Part shown: in pieces, positions 49,093 to 58,948 of the stretch | Layout: each line of letters opens with the position of its first letter | Position numbering within the stretch: the first letter of the stretch is position 1 | Origin: Edwardsiella tarda ATCC 15947 = NBRC 105688 | GTDB taxonomy: Bacteria > Pseudomonadota > Gammaproteobacteria > Enterobacterales > Enterobacteriaceae | NCBI RefSeq assembly: GCF_003113495.2 | Contig: NZ_CP084506.1 | Location: forward strand, 372,001 to 436,000 | DNA length: 64,000 nucleotides | Direction: 5' to 3' | Program-made: the position numbers and the translations under genes | The notes under the pieces: model-generated | Seen by the model: the letters and a program-made list of their open reading frames with translations, nothing else | What the model was told of the DNA's origin: nothing | The model's database searches: none

Positions 49093-49125
49093 GGCGGCGG
49101 AGGAATACAGTGACATGCCGCCGCC
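49093..49125 (-). terminator. Possible terminator between yibF and selA
   Basis: An 8-bp stem (49093-49100 with 49118-49125) with a 17-nt loop follows the yibF stop on the minus strand. The tail is not T-rich, so read-through into selA is possible. Confidence 0.35.
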
Positions 49126-49135
49126 GGTGTCTGCC

Positions 49136-49747
49136 TTAGTCGGCAGGCGGTACGGTCCGCAGGAAGCTGTCGCGTTGGAATAGACGTTCCGCCAGGCAGA
49201 CCAAGGCCGGGCGCCCGACACACCAGTTGGGATAGACGCGGCGGAAGTTGAGGTAGCTCAGGCAGCAGCCGGTGGCGATATCCGCCAGGTTGAGTTCTGG
49301 CCCATTCAGCCAGCGCCGTTCGGCGACCTGCCGCTCTAGCGCATCCAATCCGCGCTGGATCTTGGCGCGTTGGCGTTGTAGTTCCGCGCTATCTTGGCGC
49401 TCCGCCGGACGGCGTAGCTCACGGACGATGGTGACGGCGGCGTCGCAGATCCCATCGGCCAGCGCCTCGACCTGGCGTACACGCAACGCCTCGGTACGAT
49501 CCTGCGGCAGGAAACGGGGGGCCGCCGTCAACGCGTCGAGGTACTCGGCGACCAGAGGGGAGTCGAAGACGATCTCCCCGTCGTCGGCGATCAGGGCCGG
49601 AACCTTACCCAGCGGATTGACGGCGAGCACGCGTGCGTCGTCGAGATAGGGGTTGTCGCTGACGAATTCGAAGGTGAGCTGCTTCTCCAACAACAGCACA
49701 AAGATCTTACGCACAAAGGGACTGGTATAGCTGCCGATCAGTTTCAT
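49136..49747 (-). CDS. yibF: Glutathione S-transferase family protein YibF
   Basis: GST-like protein of 203 residues (E. coli YibF 202). The N-terminal thioredoxin-like domain begins MKLIGSYTSPFVRKIFVLLLEKQ, with GKVPALIADDGEIVFDSPLVAEYLD near residue 48, and the helical C-terminal domain follows. It binds glutathione in vitro in E. coli, but its substrate is unknown. It lies directly upstream of selA, as in E. coli, on the same strand, so the yibF-selA-selB group probably shares transcription. Confidence 0.92.
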   Translation of the reverse strand: MKLIGSYTSPFVRKIFVLLLEKQLTFEFVSDNPYLDDARVLAVNPLGKVPALIADDGEIVFDSPLVAEYLDALTAAPRFLPQDRTEALRVRQVEALADGICDAAVTIVRELRRPAERQDSAELQRQRAKIQRGLDALERQVAERRWLNGPELNLADIATGCCLSYLNFRRVYPNWCVGRPALVCLAERLFQRDSFLRTVPPAD

Positions 49748-49971
49748 GCGGGCCTCCGGTTAGCGGGCGGCGCGTGCGCAAAGGGGAAGGGGATGCGCCG
49801 CCGTGCTCTAGTATGGCAGAGTTTTGATCGATGAGACTGTGCTCGCGTTGGCGAGAATGCACTCGGCGCGAGTGGGCGGGGGAGCGTGTCGCTGAGGCAT
49901 GGCGATGATGACGCCCGACCCGCCACAATGCGAGGTGAGGGGAGAGGTGCCGCTATCCCCCCGGTGATGAC

Positions 49972-51045
49972 TTACTGATGCTGCCCCTGCTTCTGCAGGA
50001 ATTGCACGCCTTTGTCCGGGAAGTCGGTGAATACCCCATCGACGCCCGCCTGGTTGTAGATCACCTCATACAGCTGGTCGACGTTGCTCACGTAGTCCGG
50101 CAGCTTATCGGCCCGGATGGCGTAGGGGTGGACTGCCATCTTGTTGGCATGCGCCTCCTTCACCATTTCCGTCAGCTTGATGTCGCCCTTGCGTGAGTCG
50201 GCGCTGACCAGCATGTGGTAATCCGGCCCGATGCCGTCGGCATATTGGGCGATCTGTTTCATCGCGCCCGGTTTAAACATCCAGTCGTAGCTGTAGTTGA
50301 CCCAGGTACCGTCCGGCTTCTTCTCTTGGGTTTCGTTCCAGTCGGTGTAGGCGATCAACTGTACCAGCTTGAGGTTCTGTCCGTTCTTCGGCATCAGCTC
50401 ATGCTTGATACGTTTGAGCTCGTTGGCATCGAAGCATTGCAGGTAGACGTTGTCATCCTTAGCGCTATAGCCGTACTGTTTGAGGACTTGCAACACCTTG
50501 GCGGAGATGTCTTTGCCCTCCTGCTGGTGGAACCACGGCGCCTTGATCTCGGGATAGATGCCGATGTTCTTACCGGTCGAGTGGTTGAGCCCCTGGACAA
50601 ACTCGATCTCCTCCTCAAAGGTATGCACGCGGAAGTCGGATTTCCCCATCGGGAAGCGGCCCGGATAGCTCTGTACTTTCTTACCCTTTTCGAGATCGAA
50701 CCCTTCGGTGAATTTGAGGGATTTGATCTCATCTAAGGTGAAGTCGATGGCGTAGTAGCGGCCATCCTTACGGGCTCGGTTGGGGAAGCGCTCGGCGACG
50801 TCGGTTACCCGGTCCAGATAGTGGTCATGTAACACCACCAACTGATCGTCCTTGGTCATCACCAGGTCCTGCTCTAGAAAATCAGCGCCTTGGGCGTAGG
50901 CCATCGCCTTGGCTGGCAGGGTATGCTCCGGCAGATAGCCGCTGGCGCCACGGTGAGCGATGACCACTTTATCATTCGCGGCATAGGCGCTCATCGCCAA
51001 GGTGCCGCCGAGCAGGAGACTGGCTACTATTGCATTAATTTTCAT
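49972..51045 (-). CDS. glpQ: Glycerophosphodiester phosphodiesterase, periplasmic
   Basis: Periplasmic enzyme of 357 residues (E. coli 358) that splits glycerophosphodiesters into glycerol-3-phosphate and an alcohol. A Sec signal peptide (about residues 1-22, MKINAIVASLLLGGTLAMSAYA) precedes the TIM-barrel core. The catalytic VIAHRGASGYLPEHTLPAKAMAY begins near residue 28, with EQDLVMTKDDQLVVLHD near residue 58 and EIKAPWFH near residue 170. Its product is taken in by GlpT, encoded just upstream. A strong hairpin terminator separates the two genes, so it is expressed partly by read-through or its own promoter. Confidence 0.97.
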   Translation of the reverse strand: MKINAIVASLLLGGTLAMSAYAANDKVVIAHRGASGYLPEHTLPAKAMAYAQGADFLEQDLVMTKDDQLVVLHDHYLDRVTDVAERFPNRARKDGRYYAIDFTLDEIKSLKFTEGFDLEKGKKVQSYPGRFPMGKSDFRVHTFEEEIEFVQGLNHSTGKNIGIYPEIKAPWFHQQEGKDISAKVLQVLKQYGYSAKDDNVYLQCFDANELKRIKHELMPKNGQNLKLVQLIAYTDWNETQEKKPDGTWVNYSYDWMFKPGAMKQIAQYADGIGPDYHMLVSADSRKGDIKLTEMVKEAHANKMAVHPYAIRADKLPDYVSNVDQLYEVIYNQAGVDGVFTDFPDKGVQFLQKQGQHQ

Positions 51046-51084
51046 AGAATTATCCTTATCTCTGGTGGGGTTAAGGCTACAAAA

Positions 51085-51116
51085 AAGGCTGTACCCCGCA
51101 TGCGCGGCACAGCCTT
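51085..51116 (-). terminator. Intrinsic terminator between glpT and glpQ
   Basis: On the minus strand an 8-bp stem (51085-51092 with 51109-51116), extended by a ccgc/gcgg inner stem, is followed by a run of seven T bases. It lies in the glpT-glpQ spacer and would reduce glpQ transcription from the glpT promoter. Confidence 0.8.
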
Positions 51117-51127
51117 CGGTTAAGCAG

Positions 51128-51148
51128 GGCGGCGCATGAGGCGCCGCC
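51128..51148 (-). other. Second hairpin downstream of glpT
   Basis: A perfect 8-bp GC stem (51128-51135 with 51141-51148) and five-base loop, 9 nt beyond the glpT stop, directly before the intrinsic terminator. It may stabilise the glpT transcript end. Confidence 0.5.
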
Positions 51149-51156
51149 GTTGAGGC

Positions 51157-52512
51157 TTAGGCTCGCTTCTCTGCTTGCTCGCGCAGATGCTGTTTGTGTT
51201 CGTTGATCATCACCACCAGCAGCAGGATGACGGCCAGGATGCCGCCGCCGATCATCACCATGAAGCCACCGTTCCAGCCGAAGAAGTCGACGGTGTAACC
51301 GACGATGGCGCTGGCGGCCACGGAGCCACCCAGGTAGCCGAACAGGCCGGTGAAGCCTGCCGCGGTACCGGCCGCTTTCTTCGGTGCCAGTTCCAGGGCG
51401 TGCAGGCCGATCAGCATCACCGGACCATAGATCAGGAAGCCGATGATGATCATGCAGGCCATATCGACGTTGGGGTTACCTGCCGGGTTAAGCCAGTAAA
51501 CGATGGTGGCGATGGTGACCAGGGTCATAAAGAACACCCCGGTGGCACCACGGTTACCGCGGAAGACCTTGTCAGACATCCAGCCGCAGATCAGGGTCCC
51601 TGGGATACCGGCATACTCGTACAGGAAGTAGGCCCAGGAGGACTTATCCAGCGCGAAGTGTTTCACCTCTTTCAGGTAGGTCGGTGACCAGTCCAGGATG
51701 CCGTAACGCAGCAGATAGACGAATACGTTGGCGATGGCGATATACCACAGCAGCTTGTTGGGGAAGACATACTGCATGAAGATCTGCTTGGCGGTCAGCT
51801 CCTGCTCCGCCTTGGCGGAGTAGTCGTCCGGGTAGTCGTTCTTATACTCTTCGATCGGCGGCAGGCCGCAGGATTGCGGGGTGTCACGCATCATGGCGAA
51901 GGCGAACAGGGCGACCAGGATGGCGGCGAAGGCGGGCATATAGAGTGCGGCATGCCAGTCGTTGAACCAGGCCATCCCCAGCAGGAACAGCAGCGGCGGC
52001 AGGCCACCGCCCACGTTATGGGCGCAGTTCCATACCGACACGATCCCGCCGCGCTCCTTCTGCGACCACCAGTGCACCATGGTACGGCCACACGGCGGCC
52101 ACCCCATTCCCTGGAACCAGCCGCACAAGAACAGCAGCACGAACATCACCATGATGCTGGAGGTGGCCCACGGGACGAAGCCCATCACCAACATCACCAC
52201 GGCGGCCAGGATCAGGCCGGCCGGCAGGAAGACGCGCGGGTTGGAGCGGTCAGAGACCGACCCCATGATGAATTTAGAGAAGCCGTAAGCGATGGAGATG
52301 CCGGAGAGGGCAAAACCGAGATCGCCACGGGAGAAGCCTTGCTCGACCAGGTAGGGCATCGCCAGGGTGAAGTTTTTACGCACCAGGTAGTAAGCGGCGT
52401 AGCCAAAGAAGATCCCCATAAAAATCTGCCAGCGCAGACGACGATAGGTCGGGTCTATCTGCGCGTCTGGCAACCGCGACTTATGCGCCGCGGGCTTAAA
52501 CATGCTTAACAT
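51157..52512 (-). CDS. glpT: sn-Glycerol-3-phosphate transporter GlpT
   Basis: Antiporter of the major facilitator superfamily (12 helices) exchanging external glycerol-3-phosphate for phosphate; 451 residues (E. coli 452). It also carries fosfomycin into E. coli. The substrate arginines occur in [23 protein letters not shown] near residue 43 and [20 protein letters not shown] near residue 268. [18 protein letters not shown] fits the family start. It is divergent from glpA across a 428-nt control region with a CRP site. Confidence 0.98.
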   Translation of the reverse strand: MLSMFKPAAHKSRLPDAQIDPTYRRLRWQIFMGIFFGYAAYYLVRKNFTLAMPYLVEQGFSRGDLGFALSGISIAYGFSKFIMGSVSDRSNPRVFLPAGLILAAVVMLVMGFVPWATSSIMVMFVLLFLCGWFQGMGWPPCGRTMVHWWSQKERGGIVSVWNCAHNVGGGLPPLLFLLGMAWFNDWHAALYMPAFAAILVALFAFAMMRDTPQSCGLPPIEEYKNDYPDDYSAKAEQELTAKQIFMQYVFPNKLLWYIAIANVFVYLLRYGILDWSPTYLKEVKHFALDKSSWAYFLYEYAGIPGTLICGWMSDKVFRGNRGATGVFFMTLVTIATIVYWLNPAGNPNVDMACMIIIGFLIYGPVMLIGLHALELAPKKAAGTAAGFTGLFGYLGGSVAASAIVGYTVDFFGWNGGFMVMIGGGILAVILLLVVMINEHKQHLREQAEKRA

Positions 52513-52940
52513 AACTCTCTCCGATGACGTTATTTATTGTTTGTTTGGTCCTAAATCCGCTTCCCCAGTGAAATCGGTTAAGGCACACGCTCATAGGTAA
52601 AAAAACAAAATAGGCGCGCCTAGCAGTGAATTATGCCGCCAGATACCCTTTTCGTTTTCATTTTCGAGCGCAGGATAGGCAATTGCGAACAATCAGACTG
52701 TGAGAGAGTCCTCATATTGTTACACTTTTATGAAATTGAGCGACAAATTAACCGATTGAGTAAAAAAATAAGGTAATTTGTATGATATATGCGTCTAGCT
52801 AGGGTGATATTGATCACATTGATGAGCTTTTATGGTCTTTCTATTTTCGTTTTGTGCGCGTATTTGCTCCTTATCAAACATTTTTAGTCCGCAATATGGC
52901 TTACTAAGCGCATTACCACTCTTTGGCTTGGGAGCCACTC
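52513..52940. promoter_or_regulatory. glpTQ-glpABC divergent control region
   Basis: This 428-nt AT-rich spacer holds the divergent glp promoters. A near-perfect CRP site lies at 52803-52818 (reported separately). Possible GlpR half-sites of the type TTTCG occur near 52650-52668 and 52846-52856, but they are not clear palindromes. No gene is present. Confidence 0.6.
52803..52818. promoter_or_regulatory. CRP binding site for the glp genes
   Basis: GGTGA-TATTGA-TCACA matches the CRP consensus TGTGA-N6-TCACA at 9 of 10 positions. It lies between glpT and glpA, as expected for cAMP-controlled glycerol-3-phosphate genes. Confidence 0.8.
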
Positions 52941-54590
52941 ATGTTACAGAGCCCCGCATCACAGGAAACTGACGTCGTCATTATCGGCGGCGGCGCCACC
53001 GGCGCCGGTATCGCCCGTGACTGCGCGCGCCGCGGCCTGCGTTGTATTCTGCTGGAGCGTCACGACATCGCCACGGGCGCGACAGGCCGTAATCATGGTT
53101 TGCTACACAGCGGTGCCCGTTATGCGGTGACCGACGGTGAATCAGCGCGTGAATGTATTGAAGAGAACCGCATTCTAAAACGCATCGCCCGCCACTGTGT
53201 CGAGCGCACCGATGGGTTGTTTATCACCTTGCCGGAAGACGATCTGGCCTATCAACCGCGTTTTGTCGAGGCCTGCCGGGCCGCCGGTATCGAGGCGCAG
53301 GCCATCGATCCGGCTGAGGCGCTGCGCCTTGAGCCGGCGGCTAACCCGCGTCTGATTGGGGCGGTACGTGTGCCGGATGGCACGGTCGACCCTTTCCGCC
53401 TGACGGCGGCCAACATGCTGGATGCGCGCGAACATGGCGCCCAGGCACTGACCTATCACGAAGTGTGTGGCCTGCTGCGCCAAGGCGATCGGGTCAACGG
53501 GGTGCGCGTTCTCGACCATAAGTCGGGGCAGCGCTACGACATTCACGCGCAGATCGTGGTGAATGCCGCCGGGATCTGGGGGCAGCACATCGCCGAATAC
53601 GCCGATCTGCGCATCAAGATGTTCCCCGCCAAGGGGGCGCTGCTGATCCTCGGCCACCGCATCAATAACATGGTGATCAACCGCTGCCGTAAGCCGGCGG
53701 ATGCCGACATCCTGGTACCGGGCGACACCATCTCGCTGATCGGCACCACCTCGACCCATATCGACTACGATCAGATCGATAACATGCTGGTCACGCCGCA
53801 GGAGGTCGATGTCCTGATCCGTGAGGGCGAAAAGTTGGCGCCGAAGCTGGCGGCAACCCGCATCCTGCGCGCCTATGCCGGGGTTCGTCCGTTGGTGGCC
53901 AGCGACGATGACCCGAGCGGTCGTAACGTGAGCCGCGGTATCGTGCTGCTCGATCACGCCGCGCGCGATGGGATGGAGGGGTTCATCACCATCACCGGCG
54001 GCAAGCTGATGACCTACCGGCTGATGGCCGAATGGGCCACGGATAAGGTGTGCGAGAAGTTGGGCGTCACCACACCCTGTACCACCGCCAGCGAGCCGCT
54101 GCCTGGCTCTGAACAGTCGGCTGAAGAGACGCTGCGCAAGGTGATCTCCCTACCGGCGCCGATCCGCGGCTCGGCGGTGTATCGCCATGGCGATCGCGCC
54201 GACCGTCTGCTGAGCGGCGATCGGTTGAATAGCAGCCTGGTATGCGAGTGCGAGGCGGTGACCGCCGGTGAGGTCCGCTACGCGGTCGACTCCCTGACGG
54301 TGAATAACCTGGTGGATCTGCGCCGTCGTACCCGAGTGGGGATGGGGACCTGCCAGGGCGAGCTGTGCGCGTGCCGCGCCGCCGGTCTGCTGAATCGCTT
54401 TAAGGTCACCACGCCGCAACAATCCATCGAGCAGCTCTCTCACTTCCTGAACGAGCGTTGGAAGGGGATCCGCCCGATCGCCTGGGGCGATGCATTGCGC
54501 GAAAGCGAATTTACCAGTTGGGTTTATCAGGGGTTGTGCGGTATGGATGCCGTGCCGCCGCAGCGTGGGGAGAATGACGATGAAATTTGA
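52941..54590 (+). CDS. glpA: Anaerobic glycerol-3-phosphate dehydrogenase, subunit A
   Basis: FAD-containing large subunit of the anaerobic enzyme, oxidising glycerol-3-phosphate to dihydroxyacetone phosphate; 549 residues (E. coli 542). The FAD fold TDVVIIGGGATGAGIARDCARRG lies near residue 10. VCECEAVTAGEV and GMGTCQGELCACRAAGLL in the C-terminal part supply the cysteine cluster that binds an iron-sulfur group. I chose ATG 52941 because ggag lies about 7 nt upstream; a TTG at 52923 does not have one. It overlaps glpB by 11 nt. Expression probably needs CRP and anaerobiosis. Confidence 0.97.
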   Translation: MLQSPASQETDVVIIGGGATGAGIARDCARRGLRCILLERHDIATGATGRNHGLLHSGARYAVTDGESARECIEENRILKRIARHCVERTDGLFITLPEDDLAYQPRFVEACRAAGIEAQAIDPAEALRLEPAANPRLIGAVRVPDGTVDPFRLTAANMLDAREHGAQALTYHEVCGLLRQGDRVNGVRVLDHKSGQRYDIHAQIVVNAAGIWGQHIAEYADLRIKMFPAKGALLILGHRINNMVINRCRKPADADILVPGDTISLIGTTSTHIDYDQIDNMLVTPQEVDVLIREGEKLAPKLAATRILRAYAGVRPLVASDDDPSGRNVSRGIVLLDHAARDGMEGFITITGGKLMTYRLMAEWATDKVCEKLGVTTPCTTASEPLPGSEQSAEETLRKVISLPAPIRGSAVYRHGDRADRLLSGDRLNSSLVCECEAVTAGEVRYAVDSLTVNNLVDLRRRTRVGMGTCQGELCACRAAGLLNRFKVTTPQQSIEQLSHFLNERWKGIRPIAWGDALRESEFTSWVYQGLCGMDAVPPQRGENDDEI

Positions 54591-55845
54591 TACGGTGATG
54601 ATCGGTGGCGGTCTGGCCGGTTTGGTGTGCGGCATTCGCCTGGCGGAGGCCGGACAGCGTTGCGCCATCGTCAGCGCCGGGCAGAGCGCGCTGCACTTCT
54701 CCTCCGGCTCCTTCGATCTGTTGTCGCGCCTGCCGGATGGTACGGCGGTCACCGAGCCGCGTGCGGCGATCGACGAGCTGCAGCGTCAGGCGCCGCAGCA
54801 CCCCTATAGCCTGCTGGGCGGCGAGCACTTTTCCCGTTATGCGCTGGAGGCCGAGCGCCTGCTGGAGCGTAGCGGTCTGGCGCTGGTCGGCGATCATCGA
54901 CGCAACCACCTGCGGGTAACCCCGCTGGGGACCCGTCGCCTGACTTGGTTGAGCCCGAATGAGGTGCCGGTCAGCGATGTGGCGAGCGCGTTGCCGTGGC
55001 AACGCATTCTGGTGGCGGGCATCGAGGGATTCCTCGACTTCCAGCCGCAATTGGTGGCGGGTTCCCTACAGGAGCAGGGGGCGCATTGCCAGGTGGTGGA
55101 GCTGACGCTGCCGGCGTTGGATCGCCTACGCGCCAACCCGAGCGAGTTCCGTGCGGTCAACATCGCCCGGGTGCTCGACGTGGCGGAGAATCGCCGCCTG
55201 CTGGCCGACGAACTCAATCGCCACGCGGCTGACGTTGACGCCATCTTCCTGCCCGCCTGTATCGGGGTGGATTGCGACGATGCCTTGGCGCAGCTACGCG
55301 CGGCGGTCTCACGCCCGTTGATGCTGTTGCCGACCCTGCCGCCGTCGGTGTTAGGGATCCATATTCATCAGCAGCTGCGTCGCCGTTTCCAGGCGTTGGG
55401 CGGCCTGATCATGCCGGGCGACACGGTGGTGAGTGCCGAGTGTGAGGCGGGGCGCGTGACGCGCCTGTATACCCGCAACCACGGCGACATCCCCTTGCGT
55501 CCTCGCCATGTGGTGCTGGCTAGCGGTAGCTTCTTTAGCAACGGGTTACGCGCCGACTTTGCCGGCGTGCGCGAGCCGGTGTTTGGCCTGGAGGTGATCG
55601 CGGAGGCCGAGCGTGGCGCGTGGTGCCAGGCATCGATGTTTGCCCCGCAACCCTATCTCCAGTTTGGGGTGCGTACCGACGCCAGCCAACGCGCCCGCGT
55701 CGATGGCGCGACCCTGCATAACCTGTATGCCGCCGGCGCCGTGCTGGGCGGTTATGATCCGATCCATCAGGGCTGTGGCGCAGGGGTCTCCCTGCTTACC
55801 GCCCTGCACGCCGCGCAACAGATCTTGGCGGAGGAGGCACAATGA
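54580..55845 (+). CDS. glpB: Anaerobic glycerol-3-phosphate dehydrogenase, subunit B
   Basis: FAD/FMN-type flavoprotein subunit of 421 residues (E. coli GlpB 419). It begins MKFDTVMIGGGLAGLVCGIRL, the FAD-binding fold, and keeps FSSGSFDLLSRLPDG near residue 44, LMLLPTLPPSVLG near residue 245 and GGYDPIHQGCGAGVSLLTALHAAQQI at the end. I chose ATG 54580 (with gggga about 8 nt upstream and MKFD as in the family). An alternative ATG two codons earlier is possible. It overlaps glpA by 11 nt and glpC by four (ATGA). Confidence 0.96.
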   Translation: MKFDTVMIGGGLAGLVCGIRLAEAGQRCAIVSAGQSALHFSSGSFDLLSRLPDGTAVTEPRAAIDELQRQAPQHPYSLLGGEHFSRYALEAERLLERSGLALVGDHRRNHLRVTPLGTRRLTWLSPNEVPVSDVASALPWQRILVAGIEGFLDFQPQLVAGSLQEQGAHCQVVELTLPALDRLRANPSEFRAVNIARVLDVAENRRLLADELNRHAADVDAIFLPACIGVDCDDALAQLRAAVSRPLMLLPTLPPSVLGIHIHQQLRRRFQALGGLIMPGDTVVSAECEAGRVTRLYTRNHGDIPLRPRHVVLASGSFFSNGLRADFAGVREPVFGLEVIAEAERGAWCQASMFAPQPYLQFGVRTDASQRARVDGATLHNLYAAGAVLGGYDPIHQGCGAGVSLLTALHAAQQILAEEAQ

Positions 55846-57041
55846 GTCTGCCTGCTGACAACAGCTTTGAACAATGCATCAAATGCACCGTGTGCACCAC
55901 CTACTGCCCGGTGGCGAAGGTTAACCCGGCCTATCCCGGCCCGAAGCAGGCCGGCCCGGATGGCGAGCGCCTGCGTCTGAAAGATCCGCAACTGTATGAT
56001 GAGGCGCTGAAGTATTGCACCAACTGTAAGCGTTGCGAGGTGGCCTGCCCGTCCGACGTGAAGATCGGCGACATCATCCTGCGCGCCAAGACCCAGTACG
56101 GTAATCACAAGCCGAAGCTGCGCGACGCCATCCTCAGCCATACCGATCTGATGGGGACGCTGTCGACGCCGTTTGCACCGTTGATCAACGCCACCACCGG
56201 TCTGAAGCCGGTGCGTCAACTGCTGGATAAGGCGTTGAAGATCGACCATCGTCGTGAGCTGCCCAAATACTCCCACGGCACCTTCCGTAGCTGGATGCGC
56301 AAGCAGGCGAGCGAGCAGGCACGCTTCACGGAGCAGGTGGCGTTTTTCCACGGCTGCTACGTCAACTACAACCACCCGCAGCTGGGCAAGGATCTGGTGC
56401 GGGTATTTAATGCCATGGACATCGGGGTTCAACTGCTGTCGCGCGAGAAGTGCTGCGGCGTGCCGCTGGTGGCCAACGGCTTCATCGAGCAGGCCAAGAA
56501 GCAGGCGCGGGTGAACGCCGACTCCCTGAGCGAGGCGGTGTTAGAGAAGGGGATCCCGGTGGTGGCGACCTCGTCGAGCTGTACTTTTATGCTGCGCGAC
56601 GAGTATCCACATGTGTTGGATATCGATACCACGCCGGTGCGGGATCGGGTGGAGCTGGCGACGCGTCATCTCTATCGCCTGCTCGACGCTGGCCGCACGC
56701 TGCCCCTCAAGCCGCTGAATCTGAAGATCGCCTACCATACGCCGTGCCATATGGAACGCATGGGATGGGCGCCCTATACCCTGGCGTTGTTGCAGATGAT
56801 CCCCGGCGTCGAACTGATCATCCTCGACTCTCAATGCTGCGGGATCGCCGGTACTTACGGTTTCAAGAAGGAGAACTACGAGACCGCCCAAGGCATCGGC
56901 GCCGGATTGTTCCGCCAGATCGAAGCCAGTGGGGTGGATCTGGTGGTGACCGACTGCGAGACCTGCAAGTGGCAGATCGAGATGTCGACCAGCAAGCGCT
57001 GCGAGCATCCGATCACCCTGCTGGCGCAGGCCTTGGCGTAA
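55842..57041 (+). CDS. glpC: Anaerobic glycerol-3-phosphate dehydrogenase, subunit C
   Basis: Iron-sulfur subunit of 399 residues (E. coli 396) that anchors GlpAB to the membrane and passes electrons to menaquinone. Two [4Fe-4S] motifs are visible at the start: CIKCTVCTTYCP near residues 10-21 and CTNCKRCEVACP near residues 59-70. The CCG-type domains contain KCCGVPLV near residue 203 and DSQCCGIAGTYG near residue 328. It is the last gene of glpABC; a strong terminator follows 61 nt after it. Confidence 0.97.
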   Translation: MSLPADNSFEQCIKCTVCTTYCPVAKVNPAYPGPKQAGPDGERLRLKDPQLYDEALKYCTNCKRCEVACPSDVKIGDIILRAKTQYGNHKPKLRDAILSHTDLMGTLSTPFAPLINATTGLKPVRQLLDKALKIDHRRELPKYSHGTFRSWMRKQASEQARFTEQVAFFHGCYVNYNHPQLGKDLVRVFNAMDIGVQLLSREKCCGVPLVANGFIEQAKKQARVNADSLSEAVLEKGIPVVATSSSCTFMLRDEYPHVLDIDTTPVRDRVELATRHLYRLLDAGRTLPLKPLNLKIAYHTPCHMERMGWAPYTLALLQMIPGVELIILDSQCCGIAGTYGFKKENYETAQGIGAGLFRQIEASGVDLVVTDCETCKWQIEMSTSKRCEHPITLLAQALA

Positions 57042-57102
57042 GGCTTGATACGCTATTTTCCCCTAACTTGTCATGATAATTTTTGAGTGAGTGTCCCTAC
57101 TT

Positions 57103-57130
57103 GGTCTCGGCGGTTGCCGAGACCTTTTTT
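57103..57130 (+). terminator. Intrinsic terminator after glpC
   Basis: A perfect 9-bp stem (57103-57111 with 57116-57124) with GGTT loop and a six-base T-run. It ends the glpABC transcript. Confidence 0.93.
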
Positions 57131-57226
57131 CTTTCTGGCGCCCGCACCGATAAATGTGGCGGGCGGCGCAGTTACGTCGTCCACTTCCCGATAAAATAAA
57201 ACATGGTTTTATAAACAAAGGAATGA

Positions 57227-57721
<495 letters not shown>

Positions 57722-57772
57722 GGGCGAGAGGGCGGTACGGCCAGGTAGGCCGAGGCCGCCCCGATAGCGGCG

Positions 57773-58777
57773 TCAGGCGCCGGCCAGCGTCGCCACCATC
57801 ACCGCCTTGATGGTATGCAGGCGGTTCTCCGCCTGATCGAAGACGATGCTGTGCGGCGACTCGAACACCTCATCGGTAACCTCGATCCCGTCGTGTAAGC
57901 CATACTGTTCGGCCATCTGTTTCCCCACGGCGGTCATCGTGTCATGGAAGGCGGGCAGGCAGTGCAGGAATTTCACCTGGGGATTGCCGCTCAGTTGCAG
58001 CGTCTGCATGTTGACCTGGTAGGGCAGCAGCTGGGCGATACGCTCCTGCCAGACGGACTTGGCCTCTCCCATTGAGACCCAGACATCGGTATACAGGAAG
58101 TCCGCATCCTGTACCCCCTCGGCGACCTCCTCCGTCAGGATCAGCTTGGCGCCGGTCTGCTCTGCTACCGCCTGGCACTGAGCCACCAGCGCCGCCTCCG
58201 GCCAGAAGGCGCGCGGGGCCACCAGGCGCAACTCCATGCCCATCAACGCCGCCCCCTCCAGCAACGAGTTGCCCATGTTGTTGCGCGCATCGCCGAGGTA
58301 CGCCAGCTTGATGGCCGACAGCGGCTTGGCGCAGTGTTCGCGCATGGTGAGCAAGTCCGCCAGGATCTGCGTGGGGTGGAACTCATCGGTCAGCCCGTTC
58401 CACACCGGCACCCCGGCGTAGTGCGCCAGCGTCTCCACCACCGTCTGACCGAAGCCACGGTATTGGATGGCGTCATACATCCGCCCCAACACGCGCGCGC
58501 TGTCCTTGATCGACTCCTTATGGCCGATCTGGCTACCGCTCGGGCCGAGATAGGTGACGTGGGCCCCCTGATCGTGGGCGGCGACCTCGAAGGCGCAGCG
58601 GGTACGGGTGGAGTCCTTCTCGAAGATCAGGGCGATATTCTTTCCTGTCAGGCGCGCCACCTCACTCCCCTGTTTCTTGGCGTGCTTAAGCTCGGCGGCA
58701 AGATTGATTAGGTATGCAATCTGTTGTGGGGTGAAATCCAGTAAGCGCAGGAAGTGATGCTGATGAAGCTGATCCAT
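57773..58777 (-). CDS. argI: Ornithine carbamoyltransferase, ArgI type
   Basis: Arginine-pathway enzyme making citrulline from ornithine and carbamoyl phosphate; 334 residues, as in E. coli. The carbamoyl-phosphate motif [24 protein letters not shown] lies near residue 55. Other landmarks are [17 protein letters not shown] near residue 126, DVWVSMGE and the ornithine-binding loop HCLPAFHD near residue 273. Two ARG boxes overlap its promoter region, so ArgR repression by arginine is expected. Neighbours tabA and rraB are the same as in E. coli. Confidence 0.97.
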   Translation of the reverse strand: MDQLHQHHFLRLLDFTPQQIAYLINLAAELKHAKKQGSEVARLTGKNIALIFEKDSTRTRCAFEVAAHDQGAHVTYLGPSGSQIGHKESIKDSARVLGRMYDAIQYRGFGQTVVETLAHYAGVPVWNGLTDEFHPTQILADLLTMREHCAKPLSAIKLAYLGDARNNMGNSLLEGAALMGMELRLVAPRAFWPEAALVAQCQAVAEQTGAKLILTEEVAEGVQDADFLYTDVWVSMGEAKSVWQERIAQLLPYQVNMQTLQLSGNPQVKFLHCLPAFHDTMTAVGKQMAEQYGLHDGIEVTDEVFESPHSIVFDQAENRLHTIKAVMVATLAGA

Positions 58778-58810
58778 ATGGCCTGTCTCCGTTGTGGAAT
58801 GTGATGTGCT

Positions 58811-58849
58811 GATGAATTTATATTCACATTATGTGTATTAAAATTCAAT
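58811..58849 (-). promoter_or_regulatory. Tandem ARG boxes (ArgR operator) of argI
   Basis: Two 18-bp ARG boxes are separated by 3 bp: 58811-58828 (TGAAT-TTAT-ATTCA, perfect core) and 58832-58849 (TGTAT-TAAA-ATTCA, one core mismatch). This is the classic ArgR hexamer operator arrangement, 34 nt upstream of the argI start. The argI promoter on the minus strand lies within or beside it. Confidence 0.92.
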
Positions 58850-58948
58850 TTCAACCCCTGAGGCGGAAATATTGTTTTTGCGGGAGTGGTGAGGCGTCGC
58901 CGCCTGTGGGAGAATGCGCGAAAGGCTTAGCGATTGAGGATCAGTGAA

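Noticed and set aside
45764-49747. A selC tRNA near selAB
   Set aside because: I looked for a long-arm tRNA(Sec) gene around the sel genes and saw none; it must be elsewhere in the genome.
52808-52824. FNR site in the glp control region
   Set aside because: TTGAT-CACA-TTGAT is a direct rather than inverted repeat and overlaps the CRP site, so it is not a convincing FNR box.
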